Shown piece after piece: positions 24,803-32,539 of a stretch of DNA of 42,871 bases. Made by a program: the position numbers and the translations under genes. The notes under the pieces are model-generated. The model did no database searches, was not told the origin of the DNA, and worked only from the letters and a program-made list of their open reading frames with translations. Where the stretch lies: the NCBI GenBank assembly GCA_029907605.1, contig JARYLO010000008.1, forward strand, positions 1 to 42,871, in the 5' to 3' direction. This DNA comes from Sedimentisphaerales bacterium (GTDB lineage Bacteria; Planctomycetota; Phycisphaerae; Sedimentisphaerales; Anaerobacaceae). Numbering within the stretch: the first letter of the stretch is position 1; each line of letters starts with the position of its first letter.

Positions 24803-25074
24803 GATTCTAGATTACTGAGTTTTTCAGTCATGAGCATGGGCTGAGACCGCGGGATGGATCATGGCATGCCTCGGAACGGGTGGAGGGGCTACAGAGCTGA
24901 TTTGCGGCTAGCCCAGAACGGCCTCGCCTAGGTGTTACGTTTGGCCAGCCAAGATGGTAATCCATGCTCTGGTGCAGGTCTTCAGTACCATGACGCTGGG
25001 GTAACTGTCTGTGTTGTCAGGGCTTGCAAGAAACCCATACCATCAAGGAGGCATCTTGCTACAGTGCCCCCCAA

Positions 25075-25590
25075 CTACATGTTCCGGTTCTGGTGAGTCA
25101 AGGTATCCGGATAGGACGCCACCAGCTGCAGTGCCCGCAGCAATGGATACTTCTCTGGGACGGCTCGCCTTTGAAATGGAACGTTTCGCAGGTTTTCCAG
25201 GATCTTTCTTAGAAGGTCGCTGATTATCCATACTTCAGCATCATCTAAGACTTGGTGGCGGCGGTTCTTTCCATGTGCCAGGACTACGACCCGTTGCCAT
25301 TCAGCTTGGTCTGGAAGGTCAAGGCCTCGGAAGAGTCTTGCGATACGCTTCGCACCTAGTCTGAATCTTTGGCTGAATCGTGTTCGCCGGCGGTTCCAGG
25401 CACGGCAATCGGTTGATGTCTCGAGATGGACCAGGTACCCTCTCGAGGGATCATAGGCAACCATGCCGACTTCCGTTTCAAACCCGCCTCGCCCACTTGG
25501 GTTTCGCCCAACTAACTCGTTCCGTCTAACTATGTAGCCTCGCCAGTCATACCATTCAGCCACTAGTTCTTCTAAGAAGTTCGTGTACAT
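25075..25590 (-). CDS. PD-(D/E)XK nuclease-like protein of unknown role
   Basis: The 171-residue protein opens TNFLEELVAEWYDWRGYIVR and has FETEVGMVAYDPSRGYLVHL followed by ETSTD. This resembles a widespread family with the pattern 'yECELDvvAF.p....LvHiEpS.D', which looks like a PD-(D/E)XK restriction-endonuclease-type core. The central Asp of that pattern is Gly here (EVG), so catalysis may be lost; this comparison is from memory. The ATG has an ideal AGGAGG 6 bases upstream, and the frame is intact. Codons differ from neighbouring core genes (CGA, CGG, GTT, TTA and GGG are common, AGG is rarer), a sign of transfer. It faces the SH3 gene convergently; the 272 bases between them hold only a small 5-bp hairpin. 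Confidence 0.6.
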   Translation of the reverse strand: MYTNFLEELVAEWYDWRGYIVRRNELVGRNPSGRGGFETEVGMVAYDPSRGYLVHLETSTDCRAWNRRRTRFSQRFRLGAKRIARLFRGLDLPDQAEWQRVVVLAHGKNRRHQVLDDAEVWIISDLLRKILENLRNVPFQRRAVPEKYPLLRALQLVASYPDTLTHQNRNM

Positions 25591-25971
25591 AGGCCCCTCC
25601 TGCGGTTTATCTGTTTGTCGCGTTTTCTACAATCCCTGCGACGCAATAGGTCCCTAATCATTGCCATCGGCTGAACAAATGTCGGAGATTGTGAGAAAGC
25701 CGGGTTGCGAACCAGATCGGCCATTAGGGAGCAAGAGTCGGTTACCGGTCCTTTGTCTAATCTCGCTGGATACCCCCACAAAAGGGGAAGTCTTACTAAG
25801 GGCAAGTTCGTGGATTCACGATGTTATCAACCCAGAAGGACACTCAGCCAGCAAGGTTTATGTGCACCCTTGTCTGGAGAAGAGCCTACGACCGCAACGG
25901 GTATTGAGGCAGATAAGCACGATGTAAGGGGTGGACGGTCTGGCCATAATTGGAGATGGGAGGTGAGCACT
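25591..25971. other. 381 bases without a recognisable gene
   Basis: Short open frames exist on both strands but none has a good ribosome binding site, recognisable motif or core-gene-like codon use. No tRNA, terminator or repeat was seen. The right end carries the strong Shine-Dalgarno sequence GGGAGGTGA (25958-25966) of the next, broken gene. It separates two divergent accessory genes, so promoters are expected, but none is clear by eye. Confidence 0.5.
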
Positions 25972-26297
25972 ATGGAAATGCCAATGACACTGCTCGGGCG
26001 CTGATGGTGGCTGTTGGGTGTTTCGTGACAGGGTACCTGACCGATTGCAAGACCGCACCCAGAAAAGGCCTGAATATAGGCTGGAGATGTTCAAGAGCTT
26101 CTTTCCAGTGTGGTTCGCGATACAGGAAGACGGGGCCCCATTTTTGCGGGCGGGGTTTCTCCAAGTCGGAGATAGAGGCCATGGAGGAGTTTATCCGGTC
26201 TATCGAGCAGAGGGACCTGGCTGGAGCCAATCTCGCGTTGGGCCGGCTGGTTCAGCTCGTGCGAAGGAACTTGCGGGATGAGTTGAAGATAGCGTAA
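25972..26297 (+). pseudogene. Small unknown gene with two or three frameshifts
   Basis: A strong GGGAGGTGA sits 5 bases before ATG 25972, which opens MEMPMTLLGR and hits TGA. The adjacent frame continues with MVAVGCFVTGYLTD and APRKGLNIGW, the third frame then gives EMFKSFFPVWFAIQEDGAPF, and the second frame returns with GFSKSEIEAMEEFIRSIEQR and LGRLVQLVRRNLRDELKIA. Correcting single-base losses near 26003 and 26082 and a gain near 26150 restores one protein of about 108 residues: a possible short membrane helix, a basic linker and a charged C-terminal helix. I do not recognise the family. It lies beside another broken gene in the same orientation. Sequencing errors could produce the same picture. 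Confidence 0.55.
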
Positions 26298-26332
26298 CGA
26301 AGAGGAGTAAGAGAAGCTGTTGGGGTGCAGTC

Positions 26333-26929
26333 ATGGGCGAGTCACGTGGTCTAAAAGACGTTGTTATCGGAGTAGATCTGGGCGGTTTTTGCGCCGATTA
26401 CTACGGTAGGATGCGGGAGATAGTGGCCGAGTGGTTTGGTAAGAGCCCGCAGGATCTGCCGGAGGATGTAGGGTTTGGCCTGTGGGAGTGGGGTGTCAGG
26501 GACAACGAGGAGTACAAACGGGTCCACAGGTTTGCCTTCACCGAGAAGCAGTTATTCGAGACTATGCGGATGATCCCAGGCGCGCGAACCTGGCTTGGAA
26601 GGTTGTCTGACAAAGGGGCACGCATCAGGATTATAACCAACAGGCTGTACGTGGGGTACTGCCACCGCAATACCATAAACCAGACGGTTAAATGGCTTGA
26701 TGCAAATGGAATACCATATTGGGAGCTGTGCTTCTTGAAGCAGAAGACTTATGTGAGTGCTGACTTGTATGTCGAAGACTCCAAGGAGCAAATCTAGAAT
26801 CTCAGAGGGGATGGACCTCACGTCATTTGCTTTGCGAATACTACCGATAGAGAGGTTTTCCCTCCCAGGGCCAAGGACTGGGAGGAGGTCTACAACCTGA
26901 TCCTGGAATGGGCAACCCGGCCACGATAA
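26333..26929 (+). pseudogene. 5'-nucleotidase-like HAD protein, broken by TAG and lacking a catalytic Asp
   Basis: One frame of 198 codons is interrupted only by TAG at 26795-26797 (codon 155); downstream it reads NLRGDGPHVICFANTTD and AKDWEEVYNLILEW, the expected end of a NT5C-type (PF06941-like) HAD phosphatase. Upstream motifs are VIGVDLGGFCADYY (motif I, Asp15), MRMIPGARTWLGRLSDKG, IRIITNRL (motif II) and LYVEDSKEQI (motif IV). In functional homologues motif I is D-x-D; the second Asp is Gly17 here (GGC, one transition from GAC). GAG to TAG is the simplest origin of the stop. Two independent lesions, one at the active site, argue for real decay. It follows the frameshifted gene by 35 bases on the same strand. 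Confidence 0.75.
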
Positions 26930-26954
26930 GACAATTTGAGTTGTGAGTTGCTTG

Positions 26955-28517
26955 TTATGTGGCGAGTTTTTCGTTGACCGTAGCAGTCAGCTGCAGCCAG
27001 TGGCGGCCATCCTGCTGGATCATCTGATCGGCCTCAGGTGGGCCGCTGGTGCCTGCCGGGTATGTGCAGAGTGGGGGCCTGCCCTGGCTGAATCCAGCCA
27101 GTATCGGCTCCAGTTTCTGCCAAGACACCTCCACCGAATCGTACCTGGTAAACAGTGTCTGATCTGCGTGCATGCAGTCCAATAGCAGCCTCTGATATGC
27201 GTCAGGCAGTGGCCGGTCTGTAAGGTCCTGGTAGTTGAAGGCCATCTGCAGCGTGCCCAGGCACAGCTTTGATCCAGGCAGTTTTGCCTGGAAGCTCACG
27301 CTTATCCCCTCATCTGGCTGGAGGCGAAGTAGCAAGATGTTCTGAGGGATCTGAAGTCCTGCCTTGCGGAAAAAAGATTGGGCCACCGGTTTGAAGCAGA
27401 TCGCCACGTGGCTATCCTTTGCCGCCAGTCGTTTGCCTGTCCGCAGGTAGAATGGCACGCCCTGCCATCTGGGGTGGTCCACGAAGAGCTTGAGGGCTAC
27501 ATAGGTCTCTGTCTGGGAGTCTGGTGAGATATGCTCCTCCTGGCGGTAGCCGCAGACCTGCTGGCCCTCAATGGTACCTGGGCCATACTGTGCCCGCACA
27601 GCAATGGCCTGGAGATCATCGGTGCTGAAGGGCCTTATCGCCTCCAATAGCCTTGTGATCTGGTCCCTGATCGCCTCTGGATCGAATGCCTCAGGCTCAT
27701 CCATGGCCACTAGGGCAAGTACGCCGAGCAGGTGGCCCTGGACCATATCCCGCAAGGCCCCAGCCTGGTCGTAGTAACGGCCCCGCTGACCTACGCCCAC
27801 CTGCTCTGCCATGGTGATCTGGATGTGGTCTATGTATCGGTTGTTCCACAGCGGCTCGAATATACTGTTGGCAAACCTCAGTACCAGGATGTTCTGGACG
27901 GTCTCCTTACCTAGGTAATGGTCGATCCTGTAGATCCTGGACTCTGGGATACAGCGGCTCAGTTGGCTGTTGAGTTGCCTGGCAGTTGCCAGGTCCATGC
28001 CGAAGGGCTTCTCTAGCACTAGCTTCGCATCCCATGCTGTACCTGCGTCTGGACAGACCAGGCCGGAGGAGGCCAGCCCGCTGGCAACTATCGGATAGAG
28101 GCCAGGCGGCAGGGCAAGGTAGAGGACCACATTCTTGTTCAGCCTATACCTGCAGTCCAGGTCGACCAGCAAGGACTTAAGGCGGTCATAAAAGGCCCTA
28201 TCTTCGTACCTGCCTGTGACGTGAAAGGTCCTGGAAAGCAGCATCTCCAACCAACCGTTGGCTTGGCCGCAAGGGCTTGCTGCCAGGATGGTCCTTACCC
28301 TTTCTCTAAAGGCCTCGGTTGAGAGGCTGGTCCTGCCACAGCCTACAAGACAGAAGCCCTCGTCGAGCAGTCCTCTGAGGTGGAGTTGTGCGATGGCTGG
28401 GATGAGCTTTCTGGTGGCCAGGTCCCCTGATGCCCCAAATATGACCATCACGCATGGGGTAGGGGGTATCTCTGCACACGTGATTGACCCAGGTGCCACA
28501 GGCCTTATCTTGACCAT
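26955..28517 (-). CDS. zwf: Glucose-6-phosphate 1-dehydrogenase
   Basis: The 520-residue enzyme oxidises glucose 6-phosphate to 6-phosphogluconolactone with NAD(P)+, the entry step of the oxidative pentose phosphate pathway. The coenzyme motif VIFGASGDLATRKLIPA (residues 26-42) and the active-site motif RIYRIDHYLGKETVQN (about 195-205) are intact, as are VPFYLRTGKRL and the C-terminal ADQTLFTRYDSVEVSW. The ATG at 28517 is chosen because AAGGA lies 6 bases upstream; a TTG at 28532 would add five residues. The gene is alone or downstream of rubredoxin (78-base gap, same strand). It converges with the broken HAD gene across about 25 bases. Confidence 0.97.
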   Translation of the reverse strand: MVKIRPVAPGSITCAEIPPTPCVMVIFGASGDLATRKLIPAIAQLHLRGLLDEGFCLVGCGRTSLSTEAFRERVRTILAASPCGQANGWLEMLLSRTFHVTGRYEDRAFYDRLKSLLVDLDCRYRLNKNVVLYLALPPGLYPIVASGLASSGLVCPDAGTAWDAKLVLEKPFGMDLATARQLNSQLSRCIPESRIYRIDHYLGKETVQNILVLRFANSIFEPLWNNRYIDHIQITMAEQVGVGQRGRYYDQAGALRDMVQGHLLGVLALVAMDEPEAFDPEAIRDQITRLLEAIRPFSTDDLQAIAVRAQYGPGTIEGQQVCGYRQEEHISPDSQTETYVALKLFVDHPRWQGVPFYLRTGKRLAAKDSHVAICFKPVAQSFFRKAGLQIPQNILLLRLQPDEGISVSFQAKLPGSKLCLGTLQMAFNYQDLTDRPLPDAYQRLLLDCMHADQTLFTRYDSVEVSWQKLEPILAGFSQGRPPLCTYPAGTSGPPEADQMIQQDGRHWLQLTATVNEKLAT

Positions 28518-28595
28518 CCCTGGTCCTTCCAATAGGTCGCCTGGGCCGGCCAGACATATTTACTCTGAGCCTGCCCAAACGGCACCTGCGACGCA

Positions 28596-28763
28596 CTAGT
28601 CGTCATCTATGGGTTCGAACTCGTCCTTTCCCACCCCGCAGTCTGGACAGACCCAGTCATCCGGCAGCTCCTCGAATGCCGTGCCTGGATCGATATCGTT
28701 CTCGGGGTCACCTATCTCAGGGTCGTAGATGTAACCACACATCAGACAGCGGTACTTCTTCAT
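28596..28763 (-). CDS. Rubredoxin
   Basis: A 55-residue rubredoxin that binds one iron through four cysteines and carries electrons in the cytoplasm. The two knuckles are Cys6-x2-Cys9 in [13 protein letters not shown] and Cys39-x2-Cys42 in [13 protein letters not shown]; the aromatic and proline residues between them are conserved ([15 protein letters not shown]). The start at 28763 is preferred because GAGGAG lies 6 bases upstream; an upstream in-frame ATG at 28781 would add six unneeded residues. Rubredoxins are typical of anaerobes, where they serve superoxide reductase or rubrerythrin; no such partner is in the window. It is divergent from the acetyltransferase gene. Confidence 0.96.
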   Translation of the reverse strand: MKKYRCLMCGYIYDPEIGDPENDIDPGTAFEELPDDWVCPDCGVGKDEFEPIDDD

Positions 28764-28849
28764 ACCTGGCTCCTCATTCATATACCGTGAAGAACAGCCC
28801 GTATATATATCGGCACGTCAAGGCCAGTCTAGCCGTTTTTTGCAGCAAC

Positions 28850-28877
28850 TTGCAAGGGACGACCCTTCTTGTATACT
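28850..28877 (+). promoter_or_regulatory. Promoter giving a predicted leaderless mRNA for the acetyltransferase
   Basis: TTGCAA (28850-28855) and TATACT (28872-28877) are separated by 16 bases. The expected start point, seven bases after the -10 element, is base 28884, which is the A of the ATG. TTGCAA is palindromic and, on the minus strand, stands 18 bases from TAGACT, so it may also serve the rubredoxin gene. Confidence 0.55.
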
Positions 28878-28883
28878 GCGGCC

Positions 28884-29339
28884 ATGCATATACGTCCAGC
28901 CAAGGTCTCGGATGCCAGGCAGATAAACGCATTGATCGGTACCTTTGCCGAGCAGGATAAGATGCTCTTCAGGTCCCTGGCAGATATCTACGAGCACCTG
29001 CAGACCTTCCTGGTTGCACAGGAGGATGATCAGGTAGTGGGCTGCTGTGCCCTGGAGGTGGTCTGGTCAGACCTGGCAGAGATCAAGTCCCTGGCGGTTG
29101 CCCAGGGGCATCAATCAAAGGGGATAGGCACTGCCTTTGTGACGGCCGCATTAGAGAAGGCAAGAGAACTGGGGATCGGCAAGGTCTTTGCGCTGACCAT
29201 GGAGCCTGGCTTCTTCAAGAGGTTGGGCTTTGTGGAGGTCCCAAGGGAGAGCCTTCCGATGAAGGTCTGGAGGGACTGCGCACGCTGCCCAAAACAGCAA
29301 AGCTGCGATGAGGTGGCTGTGCTAAGGTCGCCAGCCTAG
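28884..29339 (+). CDS. GNAT N-acetyltransferase (ArgA-like)
   Basis: The 151-residue protein begins MHIRPAKVSDARQINALIG and contains LAEIKSLAVAQGHQSKGIGT, the acetyl-CoA pyrophosphate loop (Q/R-x-x-G-x-G/A), and FFKRLGFVEVPRESLP. The C-terminal LPMKVWRDCARCPKQQSC is a feature of short NAGS/ArgA-type acetyltransferases, with three cysteines arranged C-x2-C-x5-C that could bind a metal. It probably acetylates glutamate for arginine synthesis or another amino acid. The ATG at 28884 fits the start of the family; a TTG at 28869 lies inside the -10 region and is unlikely. Its stop overlaps that of the convergent permease gene in the palindrome CCTAGG. Confidence 0.85.
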   Translation: MHIRPAKVSDARQINALIGTFAEQDKMLFRSLADIYEHLQTFLVAQEDDQVVGCCALEVVWSDLAEIKSLAVAQGHQSKGIGTAFVTAALEKARELGIGKVFALTMEPGFFKRLGFVEVPRESLPMKVWRDCARCPKQQSCDEVAVLRSPA

Positions 29340-30298
29340 GCTGCCTGCCTTCTTTGGAATAAGGCTACTGCCAGGCCCAGGATCCCGCACATATAGCATA
29401 TGGCATAGGCCCCTGCGATGAGGATATACCTGAACGGGACCTGGGTACCTTCGTATATGGCGTCACTGATCCAGAATACCTGCAGATTCGGCACGAGGAA
29501 TCTGCCTATGGCTGCCCACCAGTGCTCCTGGGCCAGGCGGCCAAACACATAATCACTTATAAGACCTAGCAAGAAGACGCCCACACATCCTGCTAGCGTG
29601 ACTGCAAGGCTGAACCTGCTGGATAGTGCAAGTGCCATTGCAGCAACGATCAAGGCAGCCAACAGCAGTAGGACCGAGCCGTAGACGTCGGTAAGGTGAA
29701 TATTGTTGCCCTGTGGGTTAAATCGCCAGTTGCGATCTACAAGGCACAGGAAGACCATGGCCCCTGTGCCGAATAAAGCCAATAATGATATGACCGTTGA
29801 GGAGAACTTCCAATCGAACCAGTACGTGAATAGACCGGCTAGTAACACGCTGATCCCTACGGCTGCTGCGGCTGCGGCGATGACGGTCATGTCATGGGTA
29901 TCCCCTGCAGATTCGAGTACCCCATGTCTTATGGCCATTAATAGTGCTATGGTGCAGACAAGGTGTGCCAAGGCTATTGCTGCTGCCACCCCCAGGAACT
30001 TTGCCAACACGAATATTGGCCTTGGCACCGGCTTGGAAAGTACTGTGGTGATGGTCTTGCTGTCCATCTCCTCTGCGATCGACCCTGCAGCCGCAAATAT
30101 GGCCACAAAGAGGCTGGTCAAGAAGAGTGTTGACAGGCCCATGTCCCGCAAGAACTTATTGTCGTCGCTCATGGTGTACATGGAGATGGCTGGGCTGATC
30201 AGCAGTAGGATCAGTGCAGAGCCTACCAATACTGCGTACACAGGCTGTCTTATGGCCTGAGTGAAGGTGTTCTTGGCGATGGTATAGACCTTCTGCAT
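29336..30298 (-). CDS. ABC-2 type transporter permease (orphan)
   Basis: The 320-residue membrane protein has about six or seven hydrophobic segments. Its start is typical of ABC-2 permeases (MQKVYTIAKNTFTQAIRQP), and the segment SIAEEMDSKTITTVLSKP with PRPIFVLAKFLGVAAAIALA is the family signature 'e...gT....L.~P..R..~~lgK~l'. The ATG at 30298 has CGGAGG 6 bases upstream. The related permease at 37772 has the matching segment HTVLTKPIRRYQFILGKFLG, so the two belong to one subfamily. No ATPase gene adjoins this copy; it may share the ATPase at 36697. It is divergent from the SPFH operon. Confidence 0.85.
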   Translation of the reverse strand: MQKVYTIAKNTFTQAIRQPVYAVLVGSALILLLISPAISMYTMSDDNKFLRDMGLSTLFLTSLFVAIFAAAGSIAEEMDSKTITTVLSKPVPRPIFVLAKFLGVAAAIALAHLVCTIALLMAIRHGVLESAGDTHDMTVIAAAAAAVGISVLLAGLFTYWFDWKFSSTVISLLALFGTGAMVFLCLVDRNWRFNPQGNNIHLTDVYGSVLLLLAALIVAAMALALSSRFSLAVTLAGCVGVFLLGLISDYVFGRLAQEHWWAAIGRFLVPNLQVFWISDAIYEGTQVPFRYILIAGAYAICYMCGILGLAVALFQRRQAA

Positions 30299-30481
30299 CC
30301 TTTGCCTCCGATTGGACGACATCTTAACCTACGAACCAAGGTCACTGGGGTTTCGTATCGGTTGTTGATTTTTCGACATGTTGCCCCTAGACTCTGGCGA
30401 CGTCGTTTTTAGTTGGATCAGGTCATCTTGTAAAGGTTGATCTTGGGCGCGGCAGCAACTGACAATGTTGAGCTGGAAAGG

Positions 30482-32539
30482 ATGACCCGCACCTCCAAGG
30501 CCCCTGAGCACCTGGCTTGGGCCTGTCTGGTAGTAGGCGCGGTCCTGTCAACAGTGGCGGTATTTGTAGGCAGATGGTCAGGTTATACCGCAGTCTGGAC
30601 CGTGGGGTGTCTGATCGCAAACGGGGTGTTGATCTGGTTCGTGCTTGCCTTGCACCTGAGACTGCGGCGTCTGGCCTACCAGGAGCAATTGGATACGGCC
30701 CACTGGGCACAGGGCAGGCAGTCCTCAAGCATCTTCCAGGCCGAGGCAGAGCAATCCCTGGTGACGGTGATTGCAAGGCGGAGGCTTGAGGTATTCGAGA
30801 GGTGGTTCATCCCGATCTTCGGTGCCCTGATCGCTGCGGTCCAGATAGGTCTAGGGTGGGTGATATGGAGGTATGGACTGCGGCATATCGATGCCCAGGC
30901 CCAGTCTCCGCTGGTGGCAGGGATCATCATGGCCGCTGTGGCATTCGTGTGTTTCCTGCTTTCGCGATATGCCACTGGCATGTCCGCACAGCCTGCATGG
31001 AGGCCTTTGCGTGCAGGGGGCAGTGCATACCTGGCAGTAGCGGTGGCCGCCTTTGTCCTGGCCATAGGATTGGGTTTTGCCCAGTTCCAGGTATTCTGGC
31101 TCGAGAGGGCCGTGGCATATGCAGTGGCGGCCTTACTTGTAGTGCTGGGCCTAGAGACCCTGCTGAATGTCGTTCTGGATATCTATAGGCCCAGGGTGGA
31201 AGGGCAATATGACCGTGCCCCATTCGACAGCAGACTGTTGGGCCTGATCAATGAGCCTGGCAGCATCCTCCAGAGCCTGGCCAGCGCCCTGGATTACCAA
31301 TTTGGTTTTAAGGTCTCCCAGACCTGGTTCTATAAGCTACTGGAGCGGGCCATAGTGCCGCTCTTTTTGTTTGGTGTCGGGACGTTGTACATGGCCAGTT
31401 GCATAGCGGTCATACAGACCGATCAGCAGGCCATCATAGAGCGTCTCGGCAGGCCTATACGCCAGGTCCGGCCCGGCATGCACATAAAGTGGCCATGGCC
31501 TTTCGAGGTGGTCAGGGCCTATACCATAGGCAGGATCATGGAACTGCCGATCGGCTATAAGCCCAAGCTCGATCCGGCTGGATTCGAACAGCGTAGCCCC
31601 TTGCTATGGAACAAGCCGCACTACGAGGAGGAGCACAGCCTGCTGGTTGCAAGTGAAACTGGACAAGGTCCTGTCTCAGGGCAGTTTGGGGGTGCCTTGC
31701 CTGTTAGCCTGGTAAAGGCCAATGTCCCTGTTCACTACAGGGTAAAGGACCTGCGTGCCTTCTTGTACAACTACAGCGATCCACAAAAGACGCTGGAGGC
31801 GATCTGCTATCAGCAGCTTACGGTCTTTGGTGCAAGTGCGACTATCGAGACCGACCAGATGGGCTCAAGCAGGATTGCAGAGAGCCTGCTCGGCGGAGGA
31901 CGTGATAGGGCCAGGAAGGTCCTGATGCAGATGATACAAGAGGCTGCAGACGAGGCTGGCCTTGGTGTAGAGATCGTCTTTGTTGGTGTTCAGGGCATAC
32001 ACCCACCTGTGGAGGTGGTGCCTGAATACCAGGCAGTGGTTGGTGCGGTGCAGGAAAAGCAGGCACTGATCTTCAATGCCCTAGGCCAGCAGAATGAGGA
32101 CCTGTCTGGTCTTGTAGGGAGCGTTGAGCAGGCCTATGCCCTCTATGACCTGGCTACAAGATATCAGCAGGCAAGCAGGCAATCCAATCAGGCAGAGGAC
32201 GAGCGGTTGGGTGCCGAGTTAGACAGGGCCTTTGGCAGGGCGGTAGGTGAGGTCTATAGGATCCTTCGCGAGGCAAAGGCATATGCATACCGCAGGGCCA
32301 AGGAGGCCTATGGTGTTGGTATCAGGTTCAGGGGCCAGTTGGAGGCCTATCGTGCAGCGCCGAAGATCTTTGTCAGGCAGCAAAGGCTCCAGGCGCTTGC
32401 TGAGGCCATCTCGCCCATCCGCAAGTATGCGGTACTTGCCGAACCAAACGATAGAGAGGTCACTATTGTGGATCTACAGGATAAGCTTATGCCTAATGTG
32501 TATGACATAGGCCCACTTCAGGAGCAGAGGAACCCATGA
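30482..32539 (+). CDS. HflK-like SPFH protein with a large multi-pass N-terminal domain
   Basis: The 685-residue protein is unusually long for an HflK-like protein. About residues 1-270 form six membrane helices (for example LAWACLVVGAVLSTVAVFVG and AYLAVAVAAFVLAIGLGFAQ); a seventh (VPLFLFGVGTLYMASCIAVI, about 295) leads into the SPFH domain with IQTDQQAIIERLGRPIRQVR and PGMHIKWPWPFEVV. VPVHYRVKDLRAFLYNY and GLGVEIVFVGVQGIHPP are typical SPFH/HflK motifs, followed by a long coiled coil with Ala/Glu/Tyr repeats. HflK-HflC complexes form cages around FtsH in the inner membrane; here a multi-pass domain is built in. The ATG at 30482 is preferred over a TTG at 30437. The stop overlaps hflC in ATGA. 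Confidence 0.85.
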   Translation: MTRTSKAPEHLAWACLVVGAVLSTVAVFVGRWSGYTAVWTVGCLIANGVLIWFVLALHLRLRRLAYQEQLDTAHWAQGRQSSSIFQAEAEQSLVTVIARRRLEVFERWFIPIFGALIAAVQIGLGWVIWRYGLRHIDAQAQSPLVAGIIMAAVAFVCFLLSRYATGMSAQPAWRPLRAGGSAYLAVAVAAFVLAIGLGFAQFQVFWLERAVAYAVAALLVVLGLETLLNVVLDIYRPRVEGQYDRAPFDSRLLGLINEPGSILQSLASALDYQFGFKVSQTWFYKLLERAIVPLFLFGVGTLYMASCIAVIQTDQQAIIERLGRPIRQVRPGMHIKWPWPFEVVRAYTIGRIMELPIGYKPKLDPAGFEQRSPLLWNKPHYEEEHSLLVASETGQGPVSGQFGGALPVSLVKANVPVHYRVKDLRAFLYNYSDPQKTLEAICYQQLTVFGASATIETDQMGSSRIAESLLGGGRDRARKVLMQMIQEAADEAGLGVEIVFVGVQGIHPPVEVVPEYQAVVGAVQEKQALIFNALGQQNEDLSGLVGSVEQAYALYDLATRYQQASRQSNQAEDERLGAELDRAFGRAVGEVYRILREAKAYAYRRAKEAYGVGIRFRGQLEAYRAAPKIFVRQQRLQALAEAISPIRKYAVLAEPNDREVTIVDLQDKLMPNVYDIGPLQEQRNP

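Noticed and set aside
24814-24828. Hairpin ACTGA-GTTTT-TCAGT as terminator of the SH3-domain gene
   Set aside because: The stem is only 5 bp of mostly weak pairs and the T-run lies in the loop, not after the stem.
25661-25927. 88-codon open frame on the plus strand in the accessory gap
   Set aside because: No ribosome binding site, no motif and no coding-like third-position pattern; treated as non-coding.
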